From an uncultured Ellagibacter sp. (GTDB lineage Bacteria; Actinomycetota; Coriobacteriia; Coriobacteriales; Eggerthellaceae), in NCBI GenBank assembly GCA_934661105.1, contig CAKUIV010000058.1, positions 1 through 11,960 on the forward strand: DNA of 11,960 nucleotides, read 5' to 3'. The notes under the pieces were generated by a model. The model saw only the letters and a program-made list of their open reading frames with translations, was not told the DNA's origin and did no database searches. The first letter of the stretch is position 1, and every line of letters begins with the position of its first letter. Positions 6,246-11,960 of this stretch are shown here, in pieces. Made by a program: the position numbers and the translations under genes.

Positions 6246-7206
6246 GTGCATGGACGCGCTTCAGACGCGCAGCTGAAAGGTGCGTATAAACCTGCGTGGT
6301 CGAAAGACTCGCGTGCCCGAGCATTTCCTGCACGCTCCTTAAATCGGCGCCGCCGTTCAAAAGGTCGGTCGCGAAGGTGTGCCGCATGTCGTGCGGCGAA
6401 AGCGAGTCGTCGAGGCCGGCTGCACGAACCGTCGCCTTGAACATCTTGCGCATGGCATCGGTTCCCATCTGGTTCCCGCGCGTCGACACGAAGAAGTACG
6501 GGCATTCGCCGTCCCGAAGGAGGCGAGGACGCGCGACGACCGCATAGGCCTTCATCGACGATACGGCCAGGTCATGCAAGGGAACGATCCGCTCCTTCGA
6601 CCCCTTGCCGAAAAGCCGCGCCTCGCCTGCCTCGAAATCGATGTTTTCGCAGAGCAATCCCGACGCCTCCGAGATTCGCGCGCCACAGGCGTAGAGAAAT
6701 TCAAGGATCGCCTGGTCGCGCATGTCGGAGAGGGACTGCTCCCGCTCGTTTCCCAAAGCGTCGCGCTTCCCGTGGATCGACAGAAGGCGCGCCATATCGG
6801 CCGGTTTGATCACGTGGGGAAGATGCTTCGAGGTTTTCGGTCCCTGAAGCGCGCTTGTCGGGTCGACGTCGACCTTCCCCGTGACGTTGAGCCACCGGAA
6901 AAACGTCCGCAAAGCCGAAAGGCGCCTGTTCACGGTGCGGCGAGAGTAGCCGGCCGCGTCCAGCTCGGCAAGATAACGGCGGAGGTCCTTATGCGATGCA
7001 TGAAGGGCGTCGACCCGTTGGCGCACGGCCCATCTGCCGTAATCGGCGAGGTCGATGCGATAGGCACGCACGGTGTTCGCCGACGCGCCCCGTTCTGCGA
7101 CGAGGGCGGAGCAGAACGATTCTATCGATGAAGCCGCATCCGGAGCAAGAGCATGCGAATCGACCGAGTCCCCTTCGTTCTCCCCTTTCAAGGCATCATT
7201 CCCCAT
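6226..7206 (-). CDS. xerC: Tyrosine site-specific recombinase, XerC/XerD type
   Basis: The 326-residue protein has the full Xer layout: an N-terminal SAM-like core-binding domain (about 27-110) and a C-terminal catalytic domain. The catalytic set is complete: R177 (GARISE), K201 (GKGSKER), H272 and R275 (SPHDMRHTFAT), H298 (LGHAS) and nucleophile Y307 (QVYTH). Such enzymes resolve chromosome dimers at dif during division. The C-terminal domain and the position behind trmFO, as in Bacillus (trmFO-codV), favour a housekeeping Xer over a phage integrase; whether it is XerC or XerD cannot be settled. Start 7206 is chosen because AAGGAAG (7216-7222) lies 9 nt upstream and it overlaps trmFO by only 11 nt. 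An in-frame ATG at 7305 would overlap by 110 nt and add 33 residues of arginine-rich shadow. The first 24 residues are an acidic extension before the core-binding domain. Confidence 0.94.
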   Translation of the reverse strand: MGNDALKGENEGDSVDSHALAPDAASSIESFCSALVAERGASANTVRAYRIDLADYGRWAVRQRVDALHASHKDLRRYLAELDAAGYSRRTVNRRLSALRTFFRWLNVTGKVDVDPTSALQGPKTSKHLPHVIKPADMARLLSIHGKRDALGNEREQSLSDMRDQAILEFLYACGARISEASGLLCENIDFEAGEARLFGKGSKERIVPLHDLAVSSMKAYAVVARPRLLRDGECPYFFVSTRGNQMGTDAMRKMFKATVRAAGLDDSLSPHDMRHTFATDLLNGGADLRSVQEMLGHASLSTTQVYTHLSAARLKRVHAQAHPRG

Positions 7207-8596
7207 CGCAGAGCGCTTCCTTGTCCGCATTCTCGAGAAGCCCCGCCTCGAGCAGTTCCGCAACGTACGAGGAGAGGGCCGCCTCGCCGCGCTCGGCATA
7301 CGCATGGTAGCGATCGCGTTTGTTGCGCACGCGGGTTTCGAGCGGCCGCATGATGCCGAAATTCACATGCATCGGCTGGTACCCCGTCGTCGCAGGATCA
7401 GTGGCGTAAGCCAGAAGCGCGCCGAACGCCGTGTCGCCCGGGAGCTCGGGCACGCGCATGCCCGAAAGCCGGGCCGCGATGGAAAGGGCCGCATGGAGCC
7501 CCGACCTTATCGCCTCGCAGTACCCTTCCGTGCCCGCAAGCTGACCGGCAACGTACACGGGAACGTTCCAACGAGCTTCCGCTTCGCCCTGAAGCCGAAG
7601 CTCGCGATCGAGCAGGTGCGGGGCGTCGATGAAGGTGTTGCGATGCATGACGCCGTAGCGGGCGAACTCCGCGTTTTCCAGGCCGGGAATCATGCGGAAC
7701 ACCCGGCGCTGCTCGGGGAAGGTGAGATTGGTTTGGAACCCGACCAGGTTATAGCTTTCGCCGTTCGCGTCCTCGGCACGCAACTGCAGCGCCGCCCATG
7801 GCCTGCGCCCCGTCCTCGGGTCGGTAAGGCCGACCGGCTTGAGCGCCCCGAAGCGAGGCGCATCGATACCCGAACGGACGATTTCCTCGATAGGCTGGCA
7901 CGCCTGGAACAGATCCTTCGACTCGAAGTCGCGCTTGATGACGCGCTGTGCGCCCAGAAGCTCTCGAGCGAACGCCTCGTATTCCTCTTTAGAGAATGGC
8001 GCGTTCAGGTAGTCGCCGGCCCCCTCTTCGTAGCGGCTCTGACTGAAAAGCTTGCTCCGATCGAGGGAATCGGCCATAACGACCGGGGCGGCGGCGTCGA
8101 AGAAGGCGAGATGATCCTTTCCCGTTGCCTGGCGCAACGACTCGGCCAAGGCGTCCGAAGTGAGCGGACCCGTGGCGACGACGAGGGCATCGACGCCATG
8201 CGTTTCATCGTCGAGGCTGCGCGCCTCCCTGCGGCTGACCTCGATCAGCGGATGAGCCTCGATCGACGCGGTGATGTCGGCGGAGAGCTCCTCCCTATCG
8301 ACGGCGAGTGCCCCGCCCGCCGCGACGCGGTGGCGAAGCGCCGCCCCGTAGACGAACGACCGAAGCCGCGCAAGCTCGGACTTGAGCATTCCCGCGGCGC
8401 TGTCGGGTTTCGTGCTCTTCAGCGAGTTGGAGCATACGAGCTCGGCGGCGTTGCCGCTTTTGTGGACCGCGGTCGGCGTGCCTGGCCGCATCTCGACGAG
8501 CTCCACGGCGATCCCGCGGTCCGCAAGCTGAAGCGCCGCCTCGCTTCCCGCGAGCCCCGCCCCCAAAATCCGCACGCGATGGCGCATGCTCTCCAT
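7196..8596 (-). CDS. trmFO: Methylenetetrahydrofolate-tRNA-(uracil-5-)-methyltransferase
   Basis: The product is a 466-residue FAD enzyme (B. subtilis TrmFO is 435). It makes 5-methyluridine at position 54 of the tRNA T-loop, using methylenetetrahydrofolate and reduced flavin. The N-terminal dinucleotide fold reads RVRILGAGLAGSEAALQLA (7-25), with Glu35 at the end of the second strand. C55 lies in the signature LVCSNSLKS, and C233 (QACQPIEE) corresponds to the second functional cysteine. Also typical are PVGLTDPRTG (255-264), GFQTNLTFPEQ, the Gly-rich QLAGTEGYCEA (352-362) and MHVNFGI (409-415). The start is fixed by an ideal AAGGAGG (8603-8609) 6 nt before ATG 8596. It follows dprA by 84 bp and overlaps xer by 11 nt, so xer translation is probably coupled. 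TrmFO is mainly known from Firmicutes and some Gram-negative groups. Confidence 0.97.
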   Translation of the reverse strand: MESMRHRVRILGAGLAGSEAALQLADRGIAVELVEMRPGTPTAVHKSGNAAELVCSNSLKSTKPDSAAGMLKSELARLRSFVYGAALRHRVAAGGALAVDREELSADITASIEAHPLIEVSRREARSLDDETHGVDALVVATGPLTSDALAESLRQATGKDHLAFFDAAAPVVMADSLDRSKLFSQSRYEEGAGDYLNAPFSKEEYEAFARELLGAQRVIKRDFESKDLFQACQPIEEIVRSGIDAPRFGALKPVGLTDPRTGRRPWAALQLRAEDANGESYNLVGFQTNLTFPEQRRVFRMIPGLENAEFARYGVMHRNTFIDAPHLLDRELRLQGEAEARWNVPVYVAGQLAGTEGYCEAIRSGLHAALSIAARLSGMRVPELPGDTAFGALLAYATDPATTGYQPMHVNFGIMRPLETRVRNKRDRYHAYAERGEAALSSYVAELLEAGLLENADKEALCDGE

Positions 8597-8680
8597 CCAA
8601 GCCCTCCTTATGAAAGTGCGGACGACGAGGCCCGCAGCGAAATCGATCGTGAGCGCGAAACGGCATCGCGCAGCCGATGA

Positions 8681-9694
8681 TTATACCAGAGGGCTCACAG
8701 CGGGCCCGAGCTTCCCATCGGGATAGCGCCTCACGCGACCCGTCGCCTCAAGCTCGGCGACGCGCACCGACAGCCACGACCACGCATCCTCCCCCGCCGG
8801 GGCAAGCGTTTCAGCAAGCGAGCGAAGGCGCTCCATCCCGATCGGCTCCGCAGAGAGGGCCGCCAAGAGCGGATCGCGCCCGACGCTGTCTCCCCGAGCG
8901 CTCGGCGCGATACCAGCATGCGCTCCTTCGGGGTTCTCGCCCCGCGAAACCCGGCTTCCCTTGCGTTCCAACGTGCAACCCTCGCCCATCGTTTCCTGGC
9001 GAAGGCATCCGTAGATACCCAAAAGCGCATCGAAGAAAGAGTCATCGTCGACGATGGGGGCGGCCCCCTGCGCGATCAAGCGATTCGCTCCTCGCGAAGA
9101 CGCCGACGTGATCGACCCGGGAACGGCGAGTACTTCGGCCCCGACGGCAAGCGCCTCGTCCGCCGTCGAAAACGTCCCCGACGGCAAGCCCGCCTCGACG
9201 ATGAGCGTGGCTTGCGAAATCCCGGCAATCAAGCGGTTGCGCGCCCGAAACGCGTAGGGAACGGGAGGGAACCCCCATTCCCGCTCGGACACCACCGCTC
9301 CTCCCGCCTCGATAATCCGCTGGAAGAGCGCGATGTTCTCGGGAGGATACACCCGATCGCATCCGCCGCCGAGAAACGCCACCGTCGGACCGCCCGCTTC
9401 AAGAGCCGCCCTGTGCGCTTCGGCGTCGCACCCGCGAGCACCGCCCGACACGATGCATATCCCCCGCAGCGAAGCAAGGCGCGCGAACCGACGCGCGCAA
9501 CCCTTGCCGTACGGCGTCGCCTTCCGTGCACCCACCACGGCAAGCGCAGGGCGGAGCAACGCATCGGGACAGCCCACGACGAAGAGTTCCTTCGGCGGCG
9601 AGGCGACGCGTTCGAGAAGCGACGGGAACGCGTCGTCACCCCTTCTGATCACGGATCGAGGTCCTTTCAAAACCTCCCCATCGCCCCTCGTCAC
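8681..9694 (-). CDS. dprA: DNA processing protein DprA (Smf)
   Basis: This 337-residue cytoplasmic protein protects incoming single strands and loads RecA on them in natural transformation. The Rossmann-like core shows VVGARKAT (53-60), VSGGARGCDAEAH (82-94; Cys where Ile is usual), the DRVYPPEN nucleotide-site motif (113-120), SE (136-137), ARNRLIAGIS (151-160), SGTFSTADEA (172-181) and VPGS (191-194). Residues about 274-332 form the winged-helix domain found at the C-terminus of many DprA proteins. A poorly conserved linker (230-272) separates the two. The N-terminal SAM domain of the pneumococcal protein is missing, so the protein begins almost directly at the core's lead-in (GDDAFPSLL). 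The start is GTG 9694, whose GTGA overlaps the comM stop by 4 nt, a sign of translational coupling. Identity is firm; active competence cannot be concluded from this gene. Confidence 0.96.
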   Translation of the reverse strand: MTRGDGEVLKGPRSVIRRGDDAFPSLLERVASPPKELFVVGCPDALLRPALAVVGARKATPYGKGCARRFARLASLRGICIVSGGARGCDAEAHRAALEAGGPTVAFLGGGCDRVYPPENIALFQRIIEAGGAVVSEREWGFPPVPYAFRARNRLIAGISQATLIVEAGLPSGTFSTADEALAVGAEVLAVPGSITSASSRGANRLIAQGAAPIVDDDSFFDALLGIYGCLRQETMGEGCTLERKGSRVSRGENPEGAHAGIAPSARGDSVGRDPLLAALSAEPIGMERLRSLAETLAPAGEDAWSWLSVRVAELEATGRVRRYPDGKLGPAVSPLV

Positions 9695-11202
9695 GAGCCG
9701 ACCCCCTCTCGAATCCGGAACCCAAGCGCTTCGCAGAGATGGGCCTTCTTCACTTCCGGAGACTCACCCATGTCGGCGATCGTGCGCGCAACCGACAGCG
9801 TGCGCATGATGGCCCGCCCGCTCATGCCGTGCGTCTTCGCAGCGCTCTCGAGAAATGCCGCGTCGTCGGCAGACAGGCGACACGACTTGACGACATCGCT
9901 CGGAGCGCGATTCGAGCACGTAGCTTGGCTCTCATCCGCCCCGTCGTGACGGCGGCGCCAATCTGCATATTCCCGCGCACGCAGCACTCCCTCCCGTAAC
10001 GCCTCCGACGATGTTCCCGTGCCCGTCGCCATGACCTCGCCCGGCGCGATGCGCTGCACGTCGAGATGCAGGTCTATTCGATCCATAAGCGGCCCGCCGA
10101 TACGACTTTGGTACATCCTGATCTGCGGGAGCGTGCAGGTGCATTCGTGCTCTTCGTCGCCTAAGTGCCCGCAAGGGCATGGATTCGACGCCGCGACGAG
10201 CATGAAGCGAGCCGGAAACGACATGCTGCCGTCGGCGCGCGTGAGACGAACCTCGCCCGTTTCCATGGGCTGGCGAATCCCCTGGAGAACCGACCCTTTG
10301 AACTCGGAGAGCTCGTCGAGGAAGAGCACGCCGTTGTGAGCAAGGGAAATCTCGCCGGGGCGTATGGGCGACCCGCCTCCGACAAGACCGGCAAGAGAAG
10401 CCGAGTGGTGCGGTTTCCTGAACGGACGCTGTCCTGACAGGATCGAGGCGATCGTTTCCCCCGCCACCGAGTGAATGAGTGCGGTTTCGAGCTTCTCCGG
10501 TTCGATCAAAGGGGGCAGAAGCGACGGCAAGCGCGAAGCGAGCATGGTTTTACCCGAACCGGGCGGTCCCATCATAAGCACACCGTGGTTTCCCGCAGCG
10601 GCGATTTGCAAAGCGCGCTTCGCGACGTCGTGCCCGGCGACATCACGAAAATCGAGGTCGAAGTCCGCTTCCTGTGCTTTAGGCGGAACGATTCGAGGAA
10701 GATCGCGCGCGTTGCGCATGCCGCCAAGATAACGCAGCCCAAGCTGCTCGAGCCCGTCGACGGCGACGATCTCGCTTCCTTCCGTGCAAACAAGGGAACA
10801 CGCCATCTCCCGCGCGCACAGCGCAAAGGCAAGCGCCCCTGCAACGGGCCTTAAGAACCCCTCGAGGGAAAGCTCCCCGACGAACAAGCGCTCCTTCACG
10901 ACCTCGGGATCGATCTGGCCCGTCGCCGCAAGAAGGGCAACGGCGATAGGCAGGTCGAGCCCCGACCCGGTTTTTCGAAGGGAACTCGGCGCAAGGTTGA
11001 CGACGATCTTGTCGGAGGGCATTTGAAACCCGCTTGCACGCAGCGCCGCGCGAACGCGCTCCCTCGATTCCTGCACCGACGCATCGGCCATGCCGACGAT
11101 CGAAAAGCCCGGCAGACCCGACGACACGGCAACCTCGACGTCGACGGGAACGGCCTTCACGCCCCGAAGCGTCGCCCCGAGAACCGAGCATCGCCCATAC
11201 AT
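9691..11202 (-). CDS. comM: ComM/YifB-family AAA+ ATPase (Mg-chelatase-like branch-migration helicase)
   Basis: The 503-residue protein has the usual three parts: a LonC/ChlI-like N-terminal domain (residues 1-165, with VEVAVSSGLPGFSIVGMADASVQESRERVRAAL and NLAPSSLRKTGSGLDLP), a AAA+ Mg-chelatase core, and a C-terminal helical domain (SGRAIMRTLSVARTIADM). Walker A is GPPGSGKT (212-219) and Walker B VLFLDE (292-297). FRKPHHSAS is the family's histidine loop, and NPCPCGHLGDEEHECTC (340-356) is the usual Cys-rich insert, possibly zinc-binding. The Vibrio homologue is a hexameric helicase that extends D-loops during transformation. ATG 11202 is preferred because it overlaps the yraN stop as TGATG and matches family N-termini; TTG 11208 or GTG 11205 would add two or one residues. 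No strong ribosome site is present, in line with coupling to yraN. It precedes dprA, its partner in transformation. Confidence 0.96.
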   Translation of the reverse strand: MYGRCSVLGATLRGVKAVPVDVEVAVSSGLPGFSIVGMADASVQESRERVRAALRASGFQMPSDKIVVNLAPSSLRKTGSGLDLPIAVALLAATGQIDPEVVKERLFVGELSLEGFLRPVAGALAFALCAREMACSLVCTEGSEIVAVDGLEQLGLRYLGGMRNARDLPRIVPPKAQEADFDLDFRDVAGHDVAKRALQIAAAGNHGVLMMGPPGSGKTMLASRLPSLLPPLIEPEKLETALIHSVAGETIASILSGQRPFRKPHHSASLAGLVGGGSPIRPGEISLAHNGVLFLDELSEFKGSVLQGIRQPMETGEVRLTRADGSMSFPARFMLVAASNPCPCGHLGDEEHECTCTLPQIRMYQSRIGGPLMDRIDLHLDVQRIAPGEVMATGTGTSSEALREGVLRAREYADWRRRHDGADESQATCSNRAPSDVVKSCRLSADDAAFLESAAKTHGMSGRAIMRTLSVARTIADMGESPEVKKAHLCEALGFRIREGVGS

Positions 11203-11654
11203 CACCAATCAACCCCGAAGGCGTCGATATGATGGCGTACCATCGCCCGATCGGTGCCGATGAGGGATATCGACACCACATCGAAGCGGACGGGGACGTC
11301 GACGACGTCGTAATCGGCGAGGAACGCGCATGCTATCTTCTCGTAACGCTCGCGCTTGTTTTTGGTAACCGCCTCGGCCGGCAGGCCGTTCGACGCACCG
11401 GTTCTTGTTTTCACCTCGACGAACACGACGACCTCATCGTCGCGGGCGATGATATCGGCTTCGCCAGCGAAGCACGTCCAATTACGCTCGACGATGTCGT
11501 ATCCGCGGCGTTCGAGGAAGCGAACCGCGGCATCCTCGCCTCTCCTGCCGAGCTCTTTGTTGTGAGTCGATCGCTTCCGGGTCTTCTTCGGTTCCTCGTT
11601 TTTCTCGGGACCCTCGTTCGAATCCGGCATGGCAGCCAGTCCTTGCTTCGACAT
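11202..11654 (-). CDS. yraN: YraN/UPF0102 family putative endonuclease (PD-(D/E)XK fold)
   Basis: This 150-residue protein has a UPF0102 domain from about residue 32: NKELGRRGEDAAVRFLERRG (E40), GEADIIARDD (D67) and VVVFVEVKTRTG (E80, K82). These form the D...ExK active site of a Holliday-junction-resolvase-like nuclease fold. DNA cleavage by the family is predicted from fold rather than well established. The first 30 residues are a charged, low-complexity extension (Glu/Lys-rich) not typical of the family. Start 11654 is chosen because AAAGGAG (11663-11669) lies 8 nt upstream; an in-frame ATG at 11792 has no such site and would add 46 non-family residues. The stop overlaps the comM ATG by 1 nt. 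The 171-bp stretch between this start and the preceding terminator (11655-11825) should hold the operon promoter, but I see no convincing -35/-10 pair. Confidence 0.93.
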   Translation of the reverse strand: MSKQGLAAMPDSNEGPEKNEEPKKTRKRSTHNKELGRRGEDAAVRFLERRGYDIVERNWTCFAGEADIIARDDEVVVFVEVKTRTGASNGLPAEAVTKNKRERYEKIACAFLADYDVVDVPVRFDVVSISLIGTDRAMVRHHIDAFGVDW

Positions 11655-11662
11655 AGTTCTTG

Positions 11663-11669
11663 CTCCTTT
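11663..11669 (-). promoter_or_regulatory. Ribosome binding site that sets the yraN start
   Basis: AAAGGAG on the minus strand lies 8 nt before ATG 11654. It is the only good Shine-Dalgarno match upstream of any candidate start in this frame, and so excludes the longer reading from 11792. Confidence 0.75.
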
Positions 11670-11825
11670 CATAGGCGTTGCAAGAGCGTAGAAGCGAAGC
11701 TTGGCGAGCAATGTCGGCAAACGACGCACGTCGGATATGCGGAAAGAGGGTGTTGCATCCCGAAACCGCGACTCGCAATCCTGAGAACCCATCGCCCATT
11801 TCAGAGAAAACCCACGCAGAAGCGG

Positions 11826-11863
11826 AAAAAGCCGCGCAAATCCAACGCGGATCCAACGCGGCT
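11826..11863 (-). terminator. Rho-independent terminator after rnhB, with duplicated arm
   Basis: On the minus strand AGCCGCG (11857-11863) can pair with CGCGGCT (11830-11836), followed by T5 (11826-11830). The 20-nt loop contains a second copy of the left arm (CCGCG, 11846-11850), which can form an alternative 5-bp hairpin with a 9-nt loop ending at the same T run. The element starts 22 nt after the rnhB stop. It implies that yraN and the genes after it have their own promoter. Confidence 0.7.
11840..11861. repeat. Two tandem copies of an 11-bp unit
   Basis: ATCCAACGCGG occurs twice in perfect tandem (11840-11850, 11851-11861), inside the rnhB terminator. It looks like a local slippage duplication of one terminator arm. 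Confidence 0.85.
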
Positions 11864-11885
11864 CGAGAGGAGCAGGGAATCGATG

Positions 11886-11960
11886 CTAAAAGAGCGTTTG
11901 CTGCGTGAACGCGGTGCAGAAGGACGCCCGATGGATGGGGCACAGCCCCGCTCGCTTGAT
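11886..11960 (-). CDS. rnhB: Ribonuclease HII, C-terminal 24 residues (5' end outside window)
   Basis: The minus-strand frame entering at 11960 reads 24 codons to TAG (11886-11888). The piece KRAGLCPIHRASF matches the conserved end of RNase HII (in E. coli the equivalent is LGPSPLHRRSF), followed by a short non-conserved tail. RNase HII nicks RNA-DNA hybrids at misincorporated ribonucleotides; its catalytic Asp/Glu residues lie upstream of the window. rnhB directly before yraN is a common bacterial order, which supports the call despite the short fragment. Confidence 0.75.
   Translation of the reverse strand: MKRAGLCPIHRASFCTAFTQQTLF

Noticed and set aside
7073..8680. Open frame (535 codons) on the plus strand opposite trmFO and xer
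   Set aside because: It is antisense to two genes with complete catalytic motifs and has shadow-frame composition.
8597..8680. Remnant of topA or a separate promoter between dprA and trmFO
   Set aside because: The 84 bp contain no recognisable topoisomerase residues in any frame and no clear -35/-10 pair, only the trmFO ribosome site.
8918..9949. Open frame (343 codons) opposite dprA and comM
   Set aside because: It crosses the junction of two coupled real genes on the other strand, is Arg-rich and has no recognisable motif.
11655..11792. Longer N-terminus for yraN from ATG 11792
   Set aside because: It has no ribosome site, the added residues do not resemble the family, and a strong AAAGGAG supports ATG 11654.
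11482..11943. Minus-strand open frame (153 codons) overlapping yraN and rnhB
   Set aside because: It conflicts with the rnhB tail and the yraN start in other frames, crosses a terminator, and has no family features.
1..11960. Mobile elements, CRISPR arrays, tRNA or rRNA genes, attachment sites
   Set aside because: No spaced direct repeats, transposase motifs, tRNA-like cloverleaf or conserved rRNA sequence were seen. The tyrosine recombinase sits in a housekeeping context, not an element boundary.

Overview
The window looks like ordinary chromosomal DNA from a high-GC Gram-positive, most likely an anaerobic actinomycete of the class Coriobacteriia (Eggerthella and relatives). This placement is inferred from three things: GC-rich codon use, AAGGAGG-type ribosome binding sites, and a mix of actinobacterial-type genes with a Firmicutes-like trmFO-xer pair. 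No rRNA, tRNA, insertion sequence, prophage or CRISPR array was seen, and I found no clearly undescribed multi-gene system.

Layout. Positions 1-744 (+) hold the C-terminal 247 residues of an NADP-type glutamate dehydrogenase, closed by a strong bidirectional hairpin at 764-798. From 5703 down to 807 on the minus strand lie uvrA (nucleotide excision repair), an EamA-family transporter, and a membrane-anchored protein of unknown function whose C-terminal half resembles a stripped-down 5'-nucleotidase/metallophosphoesterase. The 166-bp divergent region upstream of uvrA carries a near-consensus Gram-positive LexA (SOS) box. On its other side is a small cysteine-rich YgbA-type protein (nitrosative-stress family) with an extended -10 placed so close to its ATG that the mRNA may be leaderless.

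From the right edge down to 6226, all on the minus strand, runs a conserved information-processing cluster: the last 24 codons of rnhB (RNase HII), a terminator with a duplicated arm, then yraN (PD-(D/E)XK nuclease-like), comM (branch-migration helicase of natural transformation), dprA (RecA loader in transformation), trmFO (tRNA m5U54 methyltransferase) and a XerC/XerD-type tyrosine recombinase. yraN/comM, comM/dprA and trmFO/xer overlap by 1, 4 and 11 nt, which indicates translational coupling. Only dprA-trmFO has a real gap (84 bp), where many Firmicutes carry topA.

Functionally the window is mostly DNA maintenance: excision repair, RNA-DNA hybrid removal, handling of transforming DNA and chromosome-dimer resolution. 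The more unusual points are the degenerate phosphoesterase-like membrane protein, the hairpin cluster at its start, the SOS operator, the possibly leaderless ygbA-like gene and a Cys-to-His change in the first zinc module of UvrA. There is no gene-free stretch longer than 300 bases; the longest is 11655-11885 (231 bp), described under its terminator and under yraN.
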